Assembly: GCA_013289615.1 (NCBI GenBank)
Contig: JABCZO010000003.1
Span: 1-64,000, forward strand
DNA: 64,000 nt
Source: Gammaproteobacteria bacterium
GTDB lineage: Bacteria > Pseudomonadota > Gammaproteobacteria > Steroidobacterales > Steroidobacteraceae
Direction: 5' to 3'
The translations under genes and the position numbers were made by a program. Below, one piece after another: positions 9,064 through 17,985 of the stretch. Each line of letters opens with the position of its first letter. Position 1 is the first letter of the stretch. The notes below the pieces were generated by a model. The model was not told the DNA's origin. It worked only from the letters and a program-made list of their open reading frames with translations, and did not search any database.

Positions 9064-9825
9064 CTAGTCGTCGTCGTGCGCCTCGTCGGCGGCGTCGCGC
9101 TGGCGTACGCGTGCAAAACCACGCCGTCCGCCCTGAAAGAATTCAAGCAGGCTGCGAGCCTCGGCACTGGTGAACGTGCCGCGCTGCAAGGTCGCTGCGG
9201 CGATCTCGCGCAGATTGCCCACCGGCGTACTGAGCGCGCGCAAGGCTTGCTTGATCTCATCCATTACCTCGCGCTTGAGGCCGCGTCGCCGCAGGCCCAC
9301 GACATTCAAGCCGATCACGGCATTGCGTTCCGTGGCCAGGCAGAAAGGGGCGATGTCCAGCGAGATGCGTGCGCCGCCACCGATCATCGCGCCCTCGCCG
9401 ATGCGGCAGAATTGGTGGATGACCGCGCCGCCGCCGAGAAAGGCCCGATCGCCGATGTGCACATGCCCGGCCAGCAGTACCGCATTGGCGATAACGACAC
9501 CATTGCCGATCCGGCAATCGTGCGCCACATGGCAGGCGGCCATCAGAAAGCAATCCGAACCAATCTCGGTGGACCCGCCGGCCCTGGTGGCACGGCTGAT
9601 CGTGACGTGTTCGCGAACCACAGTGCGCGCGCCAATGCGTACCCCGGATTGCGTACCGGCATCAAAGCTCAGGTCTTGCGGATCGCCACCGATCACGGCA
9701 AATGGATGAACCACGACCCCTGCGCCGAGCTCACAATGACCCGCGATCAGGGCGTGGGCATGGATTACGCAGCCCGCACCCAGCCTGGCACCGTCGTGGA
9801 TGAGGGCAGTCGGATGAACCTGCAT
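9064..9825 (-). CDS. lpxA: LpxA-family acyl-ACP--UDP-N-acetylglucosamine O-acyltransferase
   Basis: Left-handed beta-helix acyltransferase, the enzyme type that adds a 3-hydroxyacyl chain to UDP-GlcNAc as the first step of lipid A synthesis. Hexapeptide repeats run through residues 1-175; CHVAHDC carries the expected catalytic histidine (His102), with AVIHQFCRIG and GLNVVGLRRRG as in LpxA, and a C-terminal helical domain. At 253 residues it is slightly short because the N terminus starts at MQVHPTALI. It sits 22 bases downstream of the RND outer membrane gene instead of in an lpxD-fabZ-lpxA-lpxB cluster, so it may be a second LpxA-like enzyme. The Asp-rich tail (DEAHDDD) is unusual. Confidence 0.8.
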   Translation of the reverse strand: MQVHPTALIHDGARLGAGCVIHAHALIAGHCELGAGVVVHPFAVIGGDPQDLSFDAGTQSGVRIGARTVVREHVTISRATRAGGSTEIGSDCFLMAACHVAHDCRIGNGVVIANAVLLAGHVHIGDRAFLGGGAVIHQFCRIGEGAMIGGGARISLDIAPFCLATERNAVIGLNVVGLRRRGLKREVMDEIKQALRALSTPVGNLREIAAATLQRGTFTSAEARSLLEFFQGGRRGFARVRQRDAADEAHDDD

Positions 9826-9847
9826 CGTCTGGCGGCCCCCGCGGCCG

Positions 9848-11317
9848 CTAGCGCCCCGGCGAATTTGCGGCTGTGGCCTGCTCGGTCTGCCAGCCTCCGC
9901 CCAGCGCGCGGTACAACTGCACTACCGAGAGCAAGGTGTTCAGGCGCGCTGCCGACAGCGATAACTCGGCGCTGAACAGGTCGCGATCGCTGTCGATGAC
10001 ATTGAAGTAGGAAGCGTAGCCGACGCGGTAACGCGCCAGCGCGATCGTGTTGGCGGTGCGCTGCGCTGCGACCCAGGTCTGCTCCTGAATCTGCACCTCG
10101 GCATATTGCTGCCGGGCAATCAGGGCATCGGAGACCTCCTGGAAGGCACTCTGCACGCTCTTCTGGTATTGCAGCAGCGCCTGGCGCTTCTGTGCATCGG
10201 CAAGTTCTAGCTGGTAGAGATTGCGCTGCGAATCGAGCACTGGTTGCAGTGCGCTGCCGCCGACGGACCACAGCCGCGCCGGTCCGGTGAACAGGCTCGA
10301 CAGCGCGGTGCTGGCGACGCCGCCCGTGCCGGTGAGGGTGATGGTGGGAAACAGATTCGCCTTGGCGACGCCCACCTGCGCGTTCGCGGCCACCAGATTC
10401 TGCTCGGCTTCCCGCAGGTCGGGGCGGCGCTCCAGCAGGCTGGAAGGCAGCCCGGCGGCCGGCACCGGGGCGGGCGTGGCCGCATCGGCGGCAACAGGCT
10501 CGGCAGTCTGCAACGGCGTACGTGGCACCTGGTCCGGGTTGTGACCGAGCAGCACGCTGAGCTGATCTTCCGTCAGGCCGATCTGGCGCTGCAGCTCGGG
10601 CAGGTTGGCCTTGGCTATCGCGAGTTGCCCCTGGGCCGTCGCGACGTCCAGTTCCGACACCGTGCCGCGATCGTGCTGGGCGCTGGTGAGATCGACGAAC
10701 TTCTGGCGCGTGGCGACGGTGCGGTTGGTGATCTCCAGCTGCTCGTCGAGTGCCTGCAGCGTGAAGTAGGCGGTAGCGACACCCGCCACCAGCCCTGCGA
10801 TCACGTCCTGCCTGGCAAAATCCGATTGCAGCAGCTGGGCGCGCGCGCCTTCCGAAGCGCGGCGGTATTTACCCCAGAAGTCGACCTCGTACGACAGGTT
10901 GCCTTCCAGATCGAATATGTTGCCGATCGCCGGTATGCCAGGCAACAGTTCGAACTGCGATGTTCGCGCCCGCTCGGCGCCCGCGGACACGGAGATCTTC
11001 GGCAGTTGCTGCAGGCGCGTCGCGCCAAGGACGGCGCGCGCCTGGTCAACGCGCGCGGCGGCAATGCCAACATCGAGATTGTTTGCCAGCGCCTCGCGGA
11101 TCAGCTGCTGCAGGCGCGTATCCTGATACACCTGCCACCAGCCCTCATCGGCCAGCGAGGCGGCGTCCGCGTCGCTGGCAAAGCGGTAATTGGGTGGAGC
11201 CTTGGTGTCCGGCCGTCGATAGTCTGGACCCAGCTTGCAGCCGGCCAGCAGCAGCCCCGAAGCGCATGCGATCGCGACACTGATCGCGAGGGCGCGGCGT
11301 CGCGACGCCGCGGTCAT
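9848..11317 (-). CDS. RND efflux outer membrane factor (NodT/OprM type lipoprotein)
   Basis: TolC-like outer membrane channel of 489 residues. The N terminus is a lipoprotein signal with lipobox LAGC (Cys27), followed by KLGPDYRRP, the family start. Two outer-membrane-factor repeats follow, each beginning with long helices (for example ALANNLDVGIAAARVDQARA and LLERRPDLREAEQNLVAANAQVG). It overlaps the RND pump gene by 4 bases and is the third gene of the efflux operon; the lpxA-like gene follows after 22 bases. Confidence 0.93.
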   Translation of the reverse strand: MTAASRRRALAISVAIACASGLLLAGCKLGPDYRRPDTKAPPNYRFASDADAASLADEGWWQVYQDTRLQQLIREALANNLDVGIAAARVDQARAVLGATRLQQLPKISVSAGAERARTSQFELLPGIPAIGNIFDLEGNLSYEVDFWGKYRRASEGARAQLLQSDFARQDVIAGLVAGVATAYFTLQALDEQLEITNRTVATRQKFVDLTSAQHDRGTVSELDVATAQGQLAIAKANLPELQRQIGLTEDQLSVLLGHNPDQVPRTPLQTAEPVAADAATPAPVPAAGLPSSLLERRPDLREAEQNLVAANAQVGVAKANLFPTITLTGTGGVASTALSSLFTGPARLWSVGGSALQPVLDSQRNLYQLELADAQKRQALLQYQKSVQSAFQEVSDALIARQQYAEVQIQEQTWVAAQRTANTIALARYRVGYASYFNVIDSDRDLFSAELSLSAARLNTLLSVVQLYRALGGGWQTEQATAANSPGR

Positions 11318-14300
11318 GGCGGCGCCGCCGGCAATGACGCTGGCGCTGCCGGCAGCTTGGGCTTGGCGACGCCGCGCAGTCTCTCGGACAGGCTCTGCAT
11401 CAGCACGTAGAACACCGGGATGAGAAAGATCCCCACCAGCGTCGCGGCGCTCATGCCGAATACCACCGCCGTACCCAGCACGCGACGTGCGGAGGCGCCG
11501 GCGCCGGTGGCAATCGCCAGCGGCGTCGAGCCGAGGATGAAGGCGAACGAGGTCATCAGGATCGGCCGCAGCCGCAGTCGCGCGCCCTCGATGGCTGACT
11601 CCACCAGCGGCTTGCCGCGCTCGTATTGGAGCTTGGCGAACTCGACGATGAGAATCGCATTCTTGGCCGCCAGCCCGATCAGCATCACCAGGCCGATCTG
11701 CGCGTAGATGTCATTCGCCATGCCACGCATGGTCAGGCCGCCATAGGCGCCGAGCATCGCGAACGGGATACCGAGCAGCACTGCAAACGGTACCGCCCAG
11801 CTTTCATACAGCGCCGCCAGCACCAGGAACACGAACACGATCGCCATGCCGAAGATGGCGCCGCTCTGACCGCCCGAGAGCTTCTCCTGGTAGGTGGTGC
11901 CGGTCCAATCGTAGCCATAGCCGTCGGGCACGGTCTGGCCCAGCTGCTCCATCGCCTGTGTCGCCTGGCCGGAGCTGTAGCCGCTGGCCGGCGAGCCGTT
12001 GATGGTCACGGCGCGAAACACGTTGTAGCGCTCGATGTATTCCGGCCCGGTCTTGGGCTTGATCGTCACCAGGGTCGACAGCGGCACCATGTCGTTCTGC
12101 GCGGTGCGCACATACAGGCCATCGACGGAATCGGGCAGATTGCGCGCACCGGCGTCGGCCTGGGCGGTGACCTTGTAGGTGCGGCCGAACATGTTGAAGT
12201 CGTTGATGTAGCTGCCGCCGAGGAACGTCTGCAGCGTGGAGAAGATGCTGGAGATCGTCACGCCCAGCGTCTTGGCCCGTTCGCGGTCCAGCACGTACTC
12301 GATCTGCGGGGTCTGGGTGCTGAACTGCGTGAACACACGCGTCAGCGCAGGCTGGTGATTCGCCTGCCCGAGGAAATCGCCGATCACCCCGGCAAACTTG
12401 CCGATCTCACCGCCGCTGCGATCCTCGAGGATGAATTCAAACCCTCCGGCGGTGCCGATACCGGGAATTGGCGGCGGGTTGAGCGCCAGCACGGTCGCCT
12501 CCTTGATGCCGGCGCCGATCCGGTTGGCGCGCGCGGCCACCGCCGCGGCGCCGTGCGCCGCTCCGGCGCGGTGCGCCCAGGGCTTCAGGATCATGAACAC
12601 GGTAGCCGCGTACGAAGAATTGGTGCCGGTCAGCAGGTTCAGGCCGGTGATGGCAAACACGTTTTCAACTTCCGGCTGCGCCAGCATCTGCTTGGCGAAC
12701 GCAGTGGTGACCGCCCCGGTACGTTGCATCGACGCTCCGAGCGGCAGCGATACCAGGCCGATCAGGTAACCCTGGTCCTCGTCCGGCATGAAGCCCGTAG
12801 GACGACTCCATACCAGCCACAGTGCGGCCACCGTCAGCAGCACGAACACCACCATTGAGAATGCGGTGCGGCGGATGGCGCTGCGCACCGTGGTGGTGTA
12901 GCGGGTGGTGGCGTTGCGAAAACCGCGGTTGAAGGTAGCGAAAGCGCGGCCCAGCAGCCCCGGGAAATGCGACTCGGCGGTGGGCTTGAGCAGCAGTGCG
13001 CACAGCGCCGGCGTCAGCGTCAGCGCGACGATGCACGAGATGCCGACCGACACCGCCAGCGTGAGGGCGAACTGGCGGTAGAACTGGCCGGTGAGCCCGC
13101 CGAGGAACGATACCGGCACGAACACCGAGATCAGCACCAGCGCGATCGCCAGCACCGGTGCGGTCACCTCGCGCATCGCCGCCTTGGTAGCCTCGGGCGG
13201 TGACAGCTTGCGACTGTCCATGATTTCGGTGACCGCCTCGACCACGACGATGGCGTCATCCACTACCAGGCCGATCGCCAGCACCAGCGCGAACAGCGTC
13301 AGGGTATTGAGCGAGAAACCGAGCGCGGCGAAGGCGCTGAATGCGCCAACCAGCGACACCGGCACCGCCAGCATCGGGATCAGGGTGGCGCGCCAGCTCT
13401 CCAGGAAGATGAACACCACCAGCAGCACCAGCAGGCCCGCTTCCAGCAGCGTCTTGACCACCTCGTGCACCGACTCGGCGACGAACAGCGTGGTGTCGAA
13501 AGGGATCGAATAGTGGATGCCCTGCGGGAATGTCGGGGCCAGCCCCTCCATCACCTGGCGCACGCCACGGGCCACTTCGAGCGCATTGGCGCTGGGCAAC
13601 TGATAGACACCGATGATCGCGGTCGGCACGCCGTTGAGCCTGGAGGAGCGCGAATAGTCGGTGGCGGCGAGTTCAATGCGCGCAATGTCCTTGAGCTGCA
13701 CGATGGCGCCGTCGGCGCCGGTACGCACCACGATCGCGCCGTATTCATCCGGCGTGGTCAGCCGGCCCTTCACCGAGGCGACATACTGCATCTGCTGCCC
13801 CGGCGGCGCAGGTTCCGCGCCCAGCGTGCCGGCCGGTGCGACCACGTTCTGCTCGTTCAGGATCTGGCTGACGTCATCGGTGGTGACGCCCAGGCGCGCC
13901 ATCTTTCCGGGATCGAGCCAGATGCGCATGCCGTAGTCGCGCGCGCCGAATACCACCACCTGGCCCACTCCGCGCACGCGTGCCAGCGCATCGAACACGT
14001 GCAGGGTGGCGAAATTCGACAGGTACAGGTAATCGTAGCGTGGGTCGTCCGAACCGATAGCCACAGCCAGCAGGATCTGCGGCTGGCGCTTGGCCACGAC
14101 CACACCCTGCTGCAGTACCTGCTGCGGCAGCTGGCGCTCGGCGATCGCCACCTGGTTCTGCACATCGACCGCAGCGATATCCTGATCGGTCCCCACGGCG
14201 AAGGTGACGGTCAGCGAATAGCTGCCGTCGTTGGCGCTCTTGGAGTCCATGTAGATCATGTTCGGCACGCCGTTGACCTGCTCCTCGATCGGGGCGGCGA

Positions 14301-14481
14301 CCGATTGTTCGATGGTGGCGGCGTCGGCGCCCGGGAAGACGGTGGAGACGACGATCGTGGGCGGTGTGATCTGCGGATAACGTGCGATCGGCAGCGCCGA
14401 CAGCGATACCGCACCGGAAATGGTGATGATGATCGCCAGCACGGTCGAGAAAATCGGCCGGTCGATGAAGAAATCGATCAT
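11314..14481 (-). CDS. RND multidrug efflux permease (AcrB/MexB, HAE1 family)
   Basis: Proton-driven inner membrane pump of 1055 residues, the standard HAE1 length. It begins MIDFFIDRPIFSTVLAIIIT as in AcrB. The proton-relay region in TM4 reads ALVLAIGLVVDDAIVVVEA, including the two adjacent aspartates, and the second half carries the conserved GLAAKNAILIVEFA. The large periplasmic loops, including FMPDEDQGYLIG and the docking domain, are intact. It overlaps the upstream adaptor gene and downstream outer membrane gene by 4 bases each, so the three are one transcript. The substrate range cannot be deduced. Confidence 0.96.
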   Translation of the reverse strand: MIDFFIDRPIFSTVLAIIITISGAVSLSALPIARYPQITPPTIVVSTVFPGADAATIEQSVAAPIEEQVNGVPNMIYMDSKSANDGSYSLTVTFAVGTDQDIAAVDVQNQVAIAERQLPQQVLQQGVVVAKRQPQILLAVAIGSDDPRYDYLYLSNFATLHVFDALARVRGVGQVVVFGARDYGMRIWLDPGKMARLGVTTDDVSQILNEQNVVAPAGTLGAEPAPPGQQMQYVASVKGRLTTPDEYGAIVVRTGADGAIVQLKDIARIELAATDYSRSSRLNGVPTAIIGVYQLPSANALEVARGVRQVMEGLAPTFPQGIHYSIPFDTTLFVAESVHEVVKTLLEAGLLVLLVVFIFLESWRATLIPMLAVPVSLVGAFSAFAALGFSLNTLTLFALVLAIGLVVDDAIVVVEAVTEIMDSRKLSPPEATKAAMREVTAPVLAIALVLISVFVPVSFLGGLTGQFYRQFALTLAVSVGISCIVALTLTPALCALLLKPTAESHFPGLLGRAFATFNRGFRNATTRYTTTVRSAIRRTAFSMVVFVLLTVAALWLVWSRPTGFMPDEDQGYLIGLVSLPLGASMQRTGAVTTAFAKQMLAQPEVENVFAITGLNLLTGTNSSYAATVFMILKPWAHRAGAAHGAAAVAARANRIGAGIKEATVLALNPPPIPGIGTAGGFEFILEDRSGGEIGKFAGVIGDFLGQANHQPALTRVFTQFSTQTPQIEYVLDRERAKTLGVTISSIFSTLQTFLGGSYINDFNMFGRTYKVTAQADAGARNLPDSVDGLYVRTAQNDMVPLSTLVTIKPKTGPEYIERYNVFRAVTINGSPASGYSSGQATQAMEQLGQTVPDGYGYDWTGTTYQEKLSGGQSGAIFGMAIVFVFLVLAALYESWAVPFAVLLGIPFAMLGAYGGLTMRGMANDIYAQIGLVMLIGLAAKNAILIVEFAKLQYERGKPLVESAIEGARLRLRPILMTSFAFILGSTPLAIATGAGASARRVLGTAVVFGMSAATLVGIFLIPVFYVLMQSLSERLRGVAKPKLPAAPASLPAAPP

Positions 14482-15722
14482 GCCCTGCTCCGGGCCTCAT
14501 CATCCTTCGCGGGGTGCCGGTCGATCGCTGAAGCCTGGGGTGCGGCCGGCCCTGCCGGCGTGGCGGGCGCCACCACCGGTGCCGGTATCACCAGCGGCGT
14601 GGCCTTGACCGGCGTTCCGGGCTTGAGTCGCTGCACGCCGTCGACGATCACGACCTCGCCCGCCTTGAGGCCCTGCTGCACCTGCCAGTCGCCGCCGATG
14701 CGCAGGCCCATGTGCACTTCACGCTGCTGCGCCTTGCCGTCGGCATCGACGATCCAGACGTAATTCTGGCCCTGCTGATCCAGTATCGCGCGCTGCGGCA
14801 GCACGATCGCATTGGGATCCTGCTGCTGCGACACCTGCACGCGCGCGAACTGGCCGGCATGCAGCAGGTGCTGCGGGTTGTCCACCTCGAGTCGTATCGC
14901 CAGCGTGCCGGTGCGCGTATCGACCGCCGGGTCGATGAAGTTGAGCTTGGGAATCTGCGGATAGAGCGATCCGTCGGCCAGATACACTCGAAACGGCGGC
15001 GGCGTGGTTACATCCTGGTTAGGCGCGCGTCCGAGATCGCGCTGCAACGTGAGCATGCGCCGTTCGCTGATGCTGAAATTCACGTACATGCGGTCGGTCT
15101 GGTAGATGGTCGTCAGCAGCGTGCTGTTCGCCGTGACCATGCCGCCCTGGCGCAGCTGGGCGCGGCCCACGACACCATCGATCGGACTGGCGATGGTGGT
15201 GAAGCCGAGGTTCAGGTCGGCCGCCCTGACGGCGCCCTTGCCAGCCTCGATCGAGGCCAGGTTGGCCTTGTTCCTGGCCACCGCCGCATCGAGTTCCTGC
15301 TGGCTGACCGCGTCGAGTTTCGACAGCGATTCGGCGCGCTCCAGGTCGCGCTGTGATTGCACCAGCGCCGCCTCGCTCTGTGCCAGGCCCGCTTTCGCCT
15401 GCGCCAGGGCGGCGATGTAGGGCTCGCGGTCGATCACGAACAGCAGCTGGCCGGCCTTCACATGCTCGCCTTCGATCGGCACCCGCTGCACCAGCTCGCC
15501 GCCGACGCGTGGCCGGATCTCCACCGCGTTGATCGCCTCGGTTTGGGCGACAAAGTCCTCGGGAAAGCTGGTCGCTTGCGCATGCACGATGACGGTCGCC
15601 ACGTCTACCGGGTGCGGCGCGGGCGGGGGGGCTTTTGAGCAGCCGGTGCACAGCAGTGCCAGTGCCGCCAGCGCTGCGAGCCGCTCTGCCCGCACGCGGG
15701 CGACAGGATAGAAGCTGGGCAT
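14478..15722 (-). CDS. RND efflux periplasmic adaptor (AcrA/MexA type lipoprotein)
   Basis: Membrane fusion protein linking the pump at 11314 to the channel at 9848. A lipoprotein signal (LALLCTGC, Cys28) anchors it to the inner membrane. The order is the usual one: barrel-sandwich half (VEIRPRVGGELVQRVPIEGEHVKAGQLLF), alpha-helical hairpin about residues 95-165 with alternating Ala/Gln/Leu/Glu, lipoyl half (IASPIDGVVGRAQLRQGG), then beta-barrel. The C-terminal tail is Ala/Pro rich. I chose ATG 15722 because it puts the signal peptide at the N terminus; the frame extends to 15767. No TetR or two-component regulator flanks the operon. Confidence 0.92.
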   Translation of the reverse strand: MPSFYPVARVRAERLAALAALALLCTGCSKAPPPAPHPVDVATVIVHAQATSFPEDFVAQTEAINAVEIRPRVGGELVQRVPIEGEHVKAGQLLFVIDREPYIAALAQAKAGLAQSEAALVQSQRDLERAESLSKLDAVSQQELDAAVARNKANLASIEAGKGAVRAADLNLGFTTIASPIDGVVGRAQLRQGGMVTANSTLLTTIYQTDRMYVNFSISERRMLTLQRDLGRAPNQDVTTPPPFRVYLADGSLYPQIPKLNFIDPAVDTRTGTLAIRLEVDNPQHLLHAGQFARVQVSQQQDPNAIVLPQRAILDQQGQNYVWIVDADGKAQQREVHMGLRIGGDWQVQQGLKAGEVVIVDGVQRLKPGTPVKATPLVIPAPVVAPATPAGPAAPQASAIDRHPAKDDEARSRA

Positions 15723-15881
15723 TGCCGATTCCTTATCGAAGGCGTATCCGGCCACAACCGGCGGCACGCCGCAGCAGCGCTGCGCACGTTCCGTTAGTGA
15801 TGCTTGAGACCCCGACTTATGACTCTACCCCGAAGTGAGTTCGGCGGTCACGCGCACTGACGCTGCACCACCCGGCCTGCC

Positions 15882-16337
15882 CTAGCGCGCTGGGGGATTG
15901 CGCAGCCGCTGCGTGATCCACCACATATGGCCTTCCGGATCGAGCGCGCCGTAGCTGCGATCGGCCCAATAGTCCTCGCCGTAGTCGTGAGTCGCTGGTT
16001 CCTCGACGATGCGCGCGCCGCGGCTGCGTGAACGTTCACAGTGCGCATCGGCGTCATCGACGTAGAACATGATCGACTGCGTACCCGCGCCGCCGAGCGA
16101 ACGCGGACTGCGCATGGCGGCTTTCCAGTGGCGCCCGGAATCCGGGTCTTCCTGCGCCACCATGACCACACCCTCGCCATAGATGAGCTCGCTGTGCTCG
16201 ATCCGGCCGTCCTTGCCCTCGACCTTGAGCCTGACTTCAAGGCCGAACGCGTCGCACAGCCAATTGATCGCGGCGGCGGCGTCCTGGTAGAAGACCGCGC
16301 TCGAGCAGCGCGGCCAGTCGCTCGGAGTTGGTTGCAC
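15882..16337 (-). CDS. VOC (glyoxalase/bleomycin-resistance) superfamily protein
   Basis: Small cytosolic metalloenzyme-like protein of about 151 residues with one paired betaalphabetabetabeta unit: SAVFYQDAAAAINWLCDAFGLEVRL at the start, QSIMFYVDDADAHCERSRSRGARIVEEP in the middle, and the ending GALDPEGHMWWI typical of the PhnB/YdhR-like VOC group. A strong GGGGGAGG sits 6 bases before the GTG at 16337, so I prefer it to the TTG at 16352. Substrate unknown. It lies between ctaE and the efflux operon on the same strand. Confidence 0.85.
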   Translation of the reverse strand: MQPTPSDWPRCSSAVFYQDAAAAINWLCDAFGLEVRLKVEGKDGRIEHSELIYGEGVVMVAQEDPDSGRHWKAAMRSPRSLGGAGTQSIMFYVDDADAHCERSRSRGARIVEEPATHDYGEDYWADRSYGALDPEGHMWWITQRLRNPPAR

Positions 16338-16394
16338 TGCTGCCTCCCCCAATGGCGCCGAGCAGGCCGGCAGTGGCGCGTTGGCGCCCGGGCT

Positions 16395-17285
16395 TTAGAT
16401 CCAATACACGAAGATAAACAACCCCAACCAGACCACGTCCACGAAGTGCCAGTACCAGGCGACCGCTTCGAATGCAAAATGCTTGTTCGGCGTGAAGTGT
16501 CCGCGCAACACCCGAAACCAGATGATCGTCAACATGATCGCGCCGATGGTCACGTGCAGGCCATGGAAGCCGGTCAGCATGAAGAACGTCGATCCGTAGA
16601 TACCGGTCGACAGCCTCAGGCCCATTTCCCGGTAGGCCTCGCCGTATTCATGCGCCTGCAAGCCGACGAAACTGAAGCCCAGCAGGAAGGTGCATGCCAG
16701 CCAGAACGTCAGCGCGCCGCGATGGGTGGCCCTGAGCGCATGGTGCGCGAGCGTGACCGTCAGCCCGCTGGTCAGCAGGATGATGGTGTTGACCGCCGGC
16801 AGGCTGAACGCCGGAATCACTTCGAACGTGCCGTCGGCGCGGCCGCCGATGTGCGCCGGGCCGTTGGTCGGCCACGCCGGATTGAAATTCTTCCACAGCA
16901 ACAGCTTGTTCAGGACCTTGACGCCTTCCCCGCCTTCCCACGGCACCGAAAAGTTCCGTGCGTAAAACAGCGCGCCGAAGAATGCCGCGAAGAACATCAC
17001 TTCCGAGAAGATGAACCAGATCATTCCCAGTCGGAACGACCTGTCGACCTGATCATTATAGATACCATGCTGGTTCTCACCGATGACCGTGCCGAACCAG
17101 CAGAAGAACATGGTCGAGAGCAGCAGCGCTCCCGGGATCAGCGCCCAGCCGCCGGCCCACTCGTTGAGATAGGAGACTGCGCCGAACATCAGGCAGAACA
17201 GCGCCACCGAACCGAGGATCGGCCACGGACTGCCATGCGGGAGGTAGTACCTGGTGGAATCCGCGGGCGCGTGCGTCTCTGCCAT
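16395..17285 (-). CDS. ctaE: Cytochrome c oxidase subunit III
   Basis: Third core subunit of the aa3-type oxidase, an integral inner membrane protein of 296 residues with seven hydrophobic segments. Family blocks are YYLPHGSPWPILGSVALF at the N terminus, FIFSEVMFFAAFFGALFYAR, LLTSGLTVTLAHHAL, and the C terminus GFHGLHVTIGAIML then HFEAVAWYWHFVDVVWL-like residues ending in VYWI. It is the last gene of the cta operon, 6 bases after ctaG. Confidence 0.96.
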   Translation of the reverse strand: MAETHAPADSTRYYLPHGSPWPILGSVALFCLMFGAVSYLNEWAGGWALIPGALLLSTMFFCWFGTVIGENQHGIYNDQVDRSFRLGMIWFIFSEVMFFAAFFGALFYARNFSVPWEGGEGVKVLNKLLLWKNFNPAWPTNGPAHIGGRADGTFEVIPAFSLPAVNTIILLTSGLTVTLAHHALRATHRGALTFWLACTFLLGFSFVGLQAHEYGEAYREMGLRLSTGIYGSTFFMLTGFHGLHVTIGAIMLTIIWFRVLRGHFTPNKHFAFEAVAWYWHFVDVVWLGLFIFVYWI

Positions 17286-17291
17286 TAGTCG

Positions 17292-17843
17292 CTATCCTGT
17301 GGGTGAACTGGGGACATCGTAGAACGTATAGGCCAGGGTCAGGTGCCCGACATAACCGGGCAGCTCGGGGTCGACAAAGAAGCGCACCGGCAACACCCGC
17401 TGCTCGTCGCGCTTGAACGACTGCGGCGAGAAGCAGAAGCACTCGGTCTTGTGAAACCAGGCAGCGATTTTAGAGGGCACGATATCCGGCACCGCCTGCG
17501 CGATGGTGTCGTGGCCGGTCAGGTTATGGGCGAAAAAATCCGCCTCGTACAGCTGACCGGGATGCACCTGGATGGATTTTGTGATCGGGCGGAATTCCCA
17601 ATTGCCGACGCTGGGCAGATTGGCAATGAAGTCGATGGTCACGACCCGATTCTGGTCGATCGCATCGGTGCCCTGCGCGTAGGCGCGCGACAGGCTCTTC
17701 TGGTTACCCAGGCCGGTGATCGAGCACAGCACGTCGTACAGCGGCACCAGCGCAAATCCGAAGGCGAAGCTGCCGGCCACGAACAGCGTCAGCTTGAGCA
17801 CCAGGCCACGGTGTTGCCCTGGCGTGTCGCCCTGGTTGCTCAT
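17292..17843 (-). CDS. ctaG: Cytochrome c oxidase assembly protein CtaG/Cox11
   Basis: Copper chaperone that delivers copper to the CuB site of subunit I. A single N-terminal membrane anchor ([27 protein letters not shown]) leads into a periplasmic domain ending in the copper-binding ECFCFSPQ motif and [14 protein letters not shown]. Length (183 residues) is typical. Its ATG overlaps the stop of the preceding 45-residue gene by 4 bases (ATGA), and ctaE follows after 6 bases. Confidence 0.95.
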   Translation of the reverse strand: MSNQGDTPGQHRGLVLKLTLFVAGSFAFGFALVPLYDVLCSITGLGNQKSLSRAYAQGTDAIDQNRVVTIDFIANLPSVGNWEFRPITKSIQVHPGQLYEADFFAHNLTGHDTIAQAVPDIVPSKIAAWFHKTECFCFSPQSFKRDEQRVLPVRFFVDPELPGYVGHLTLAYTFYDVPSSPTG

Positions 17844-17977
17844 CTGAGCCCGCGCAGCACCGAATGGACGATGAAGGTGGTGTACACCGCCAGCGCCACC
17901 AGGCCCAGCAGCAGCGCGCTGCGCCGCACCCGCCGGCGCTGCTCACGATCCACGTCCGTCTTGACCTGCGTGTTCAA
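17840..17977 (-). CDS. Small single-helix membrane protein in the cta operon, putative oxidase assembly factor
   Basis: A 45-residue frame fills the space between ctaD and ctaG. It starts at a TTG ([19 protein letters not shown]) and continues into one hydrophobic helix ([22 protein letters not shown]). Its TGA overlaps the ctaG ATG by 4 bases, and it begins 8 bases after the ctaD stop. Small basic proteins with one transmembrane helix occur at this position in many proteobacterial cta operons, where some are annotated as cytochrome oxidase small assembly proteins. Support here is position, tight coupling and topology. The start codon is uncertain (a GTG nine codons in is the alternative). 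Confidence 0.7.
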   Translation of the reverse strand: MNTQVKTDVDREQRRRVRRSALLLGLVALAVYTTFIVHSVLRGLR

Positions 17978-17985
17978 GCGCTAAC

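Noticed and set aside
13465-14763. 432-residue plus-strand frame opposite the RND pump
   Set aside because: Shadow of the pump gene: same composition bias, no start signal, overlaps conserved motifs of the real protein on the other strand.
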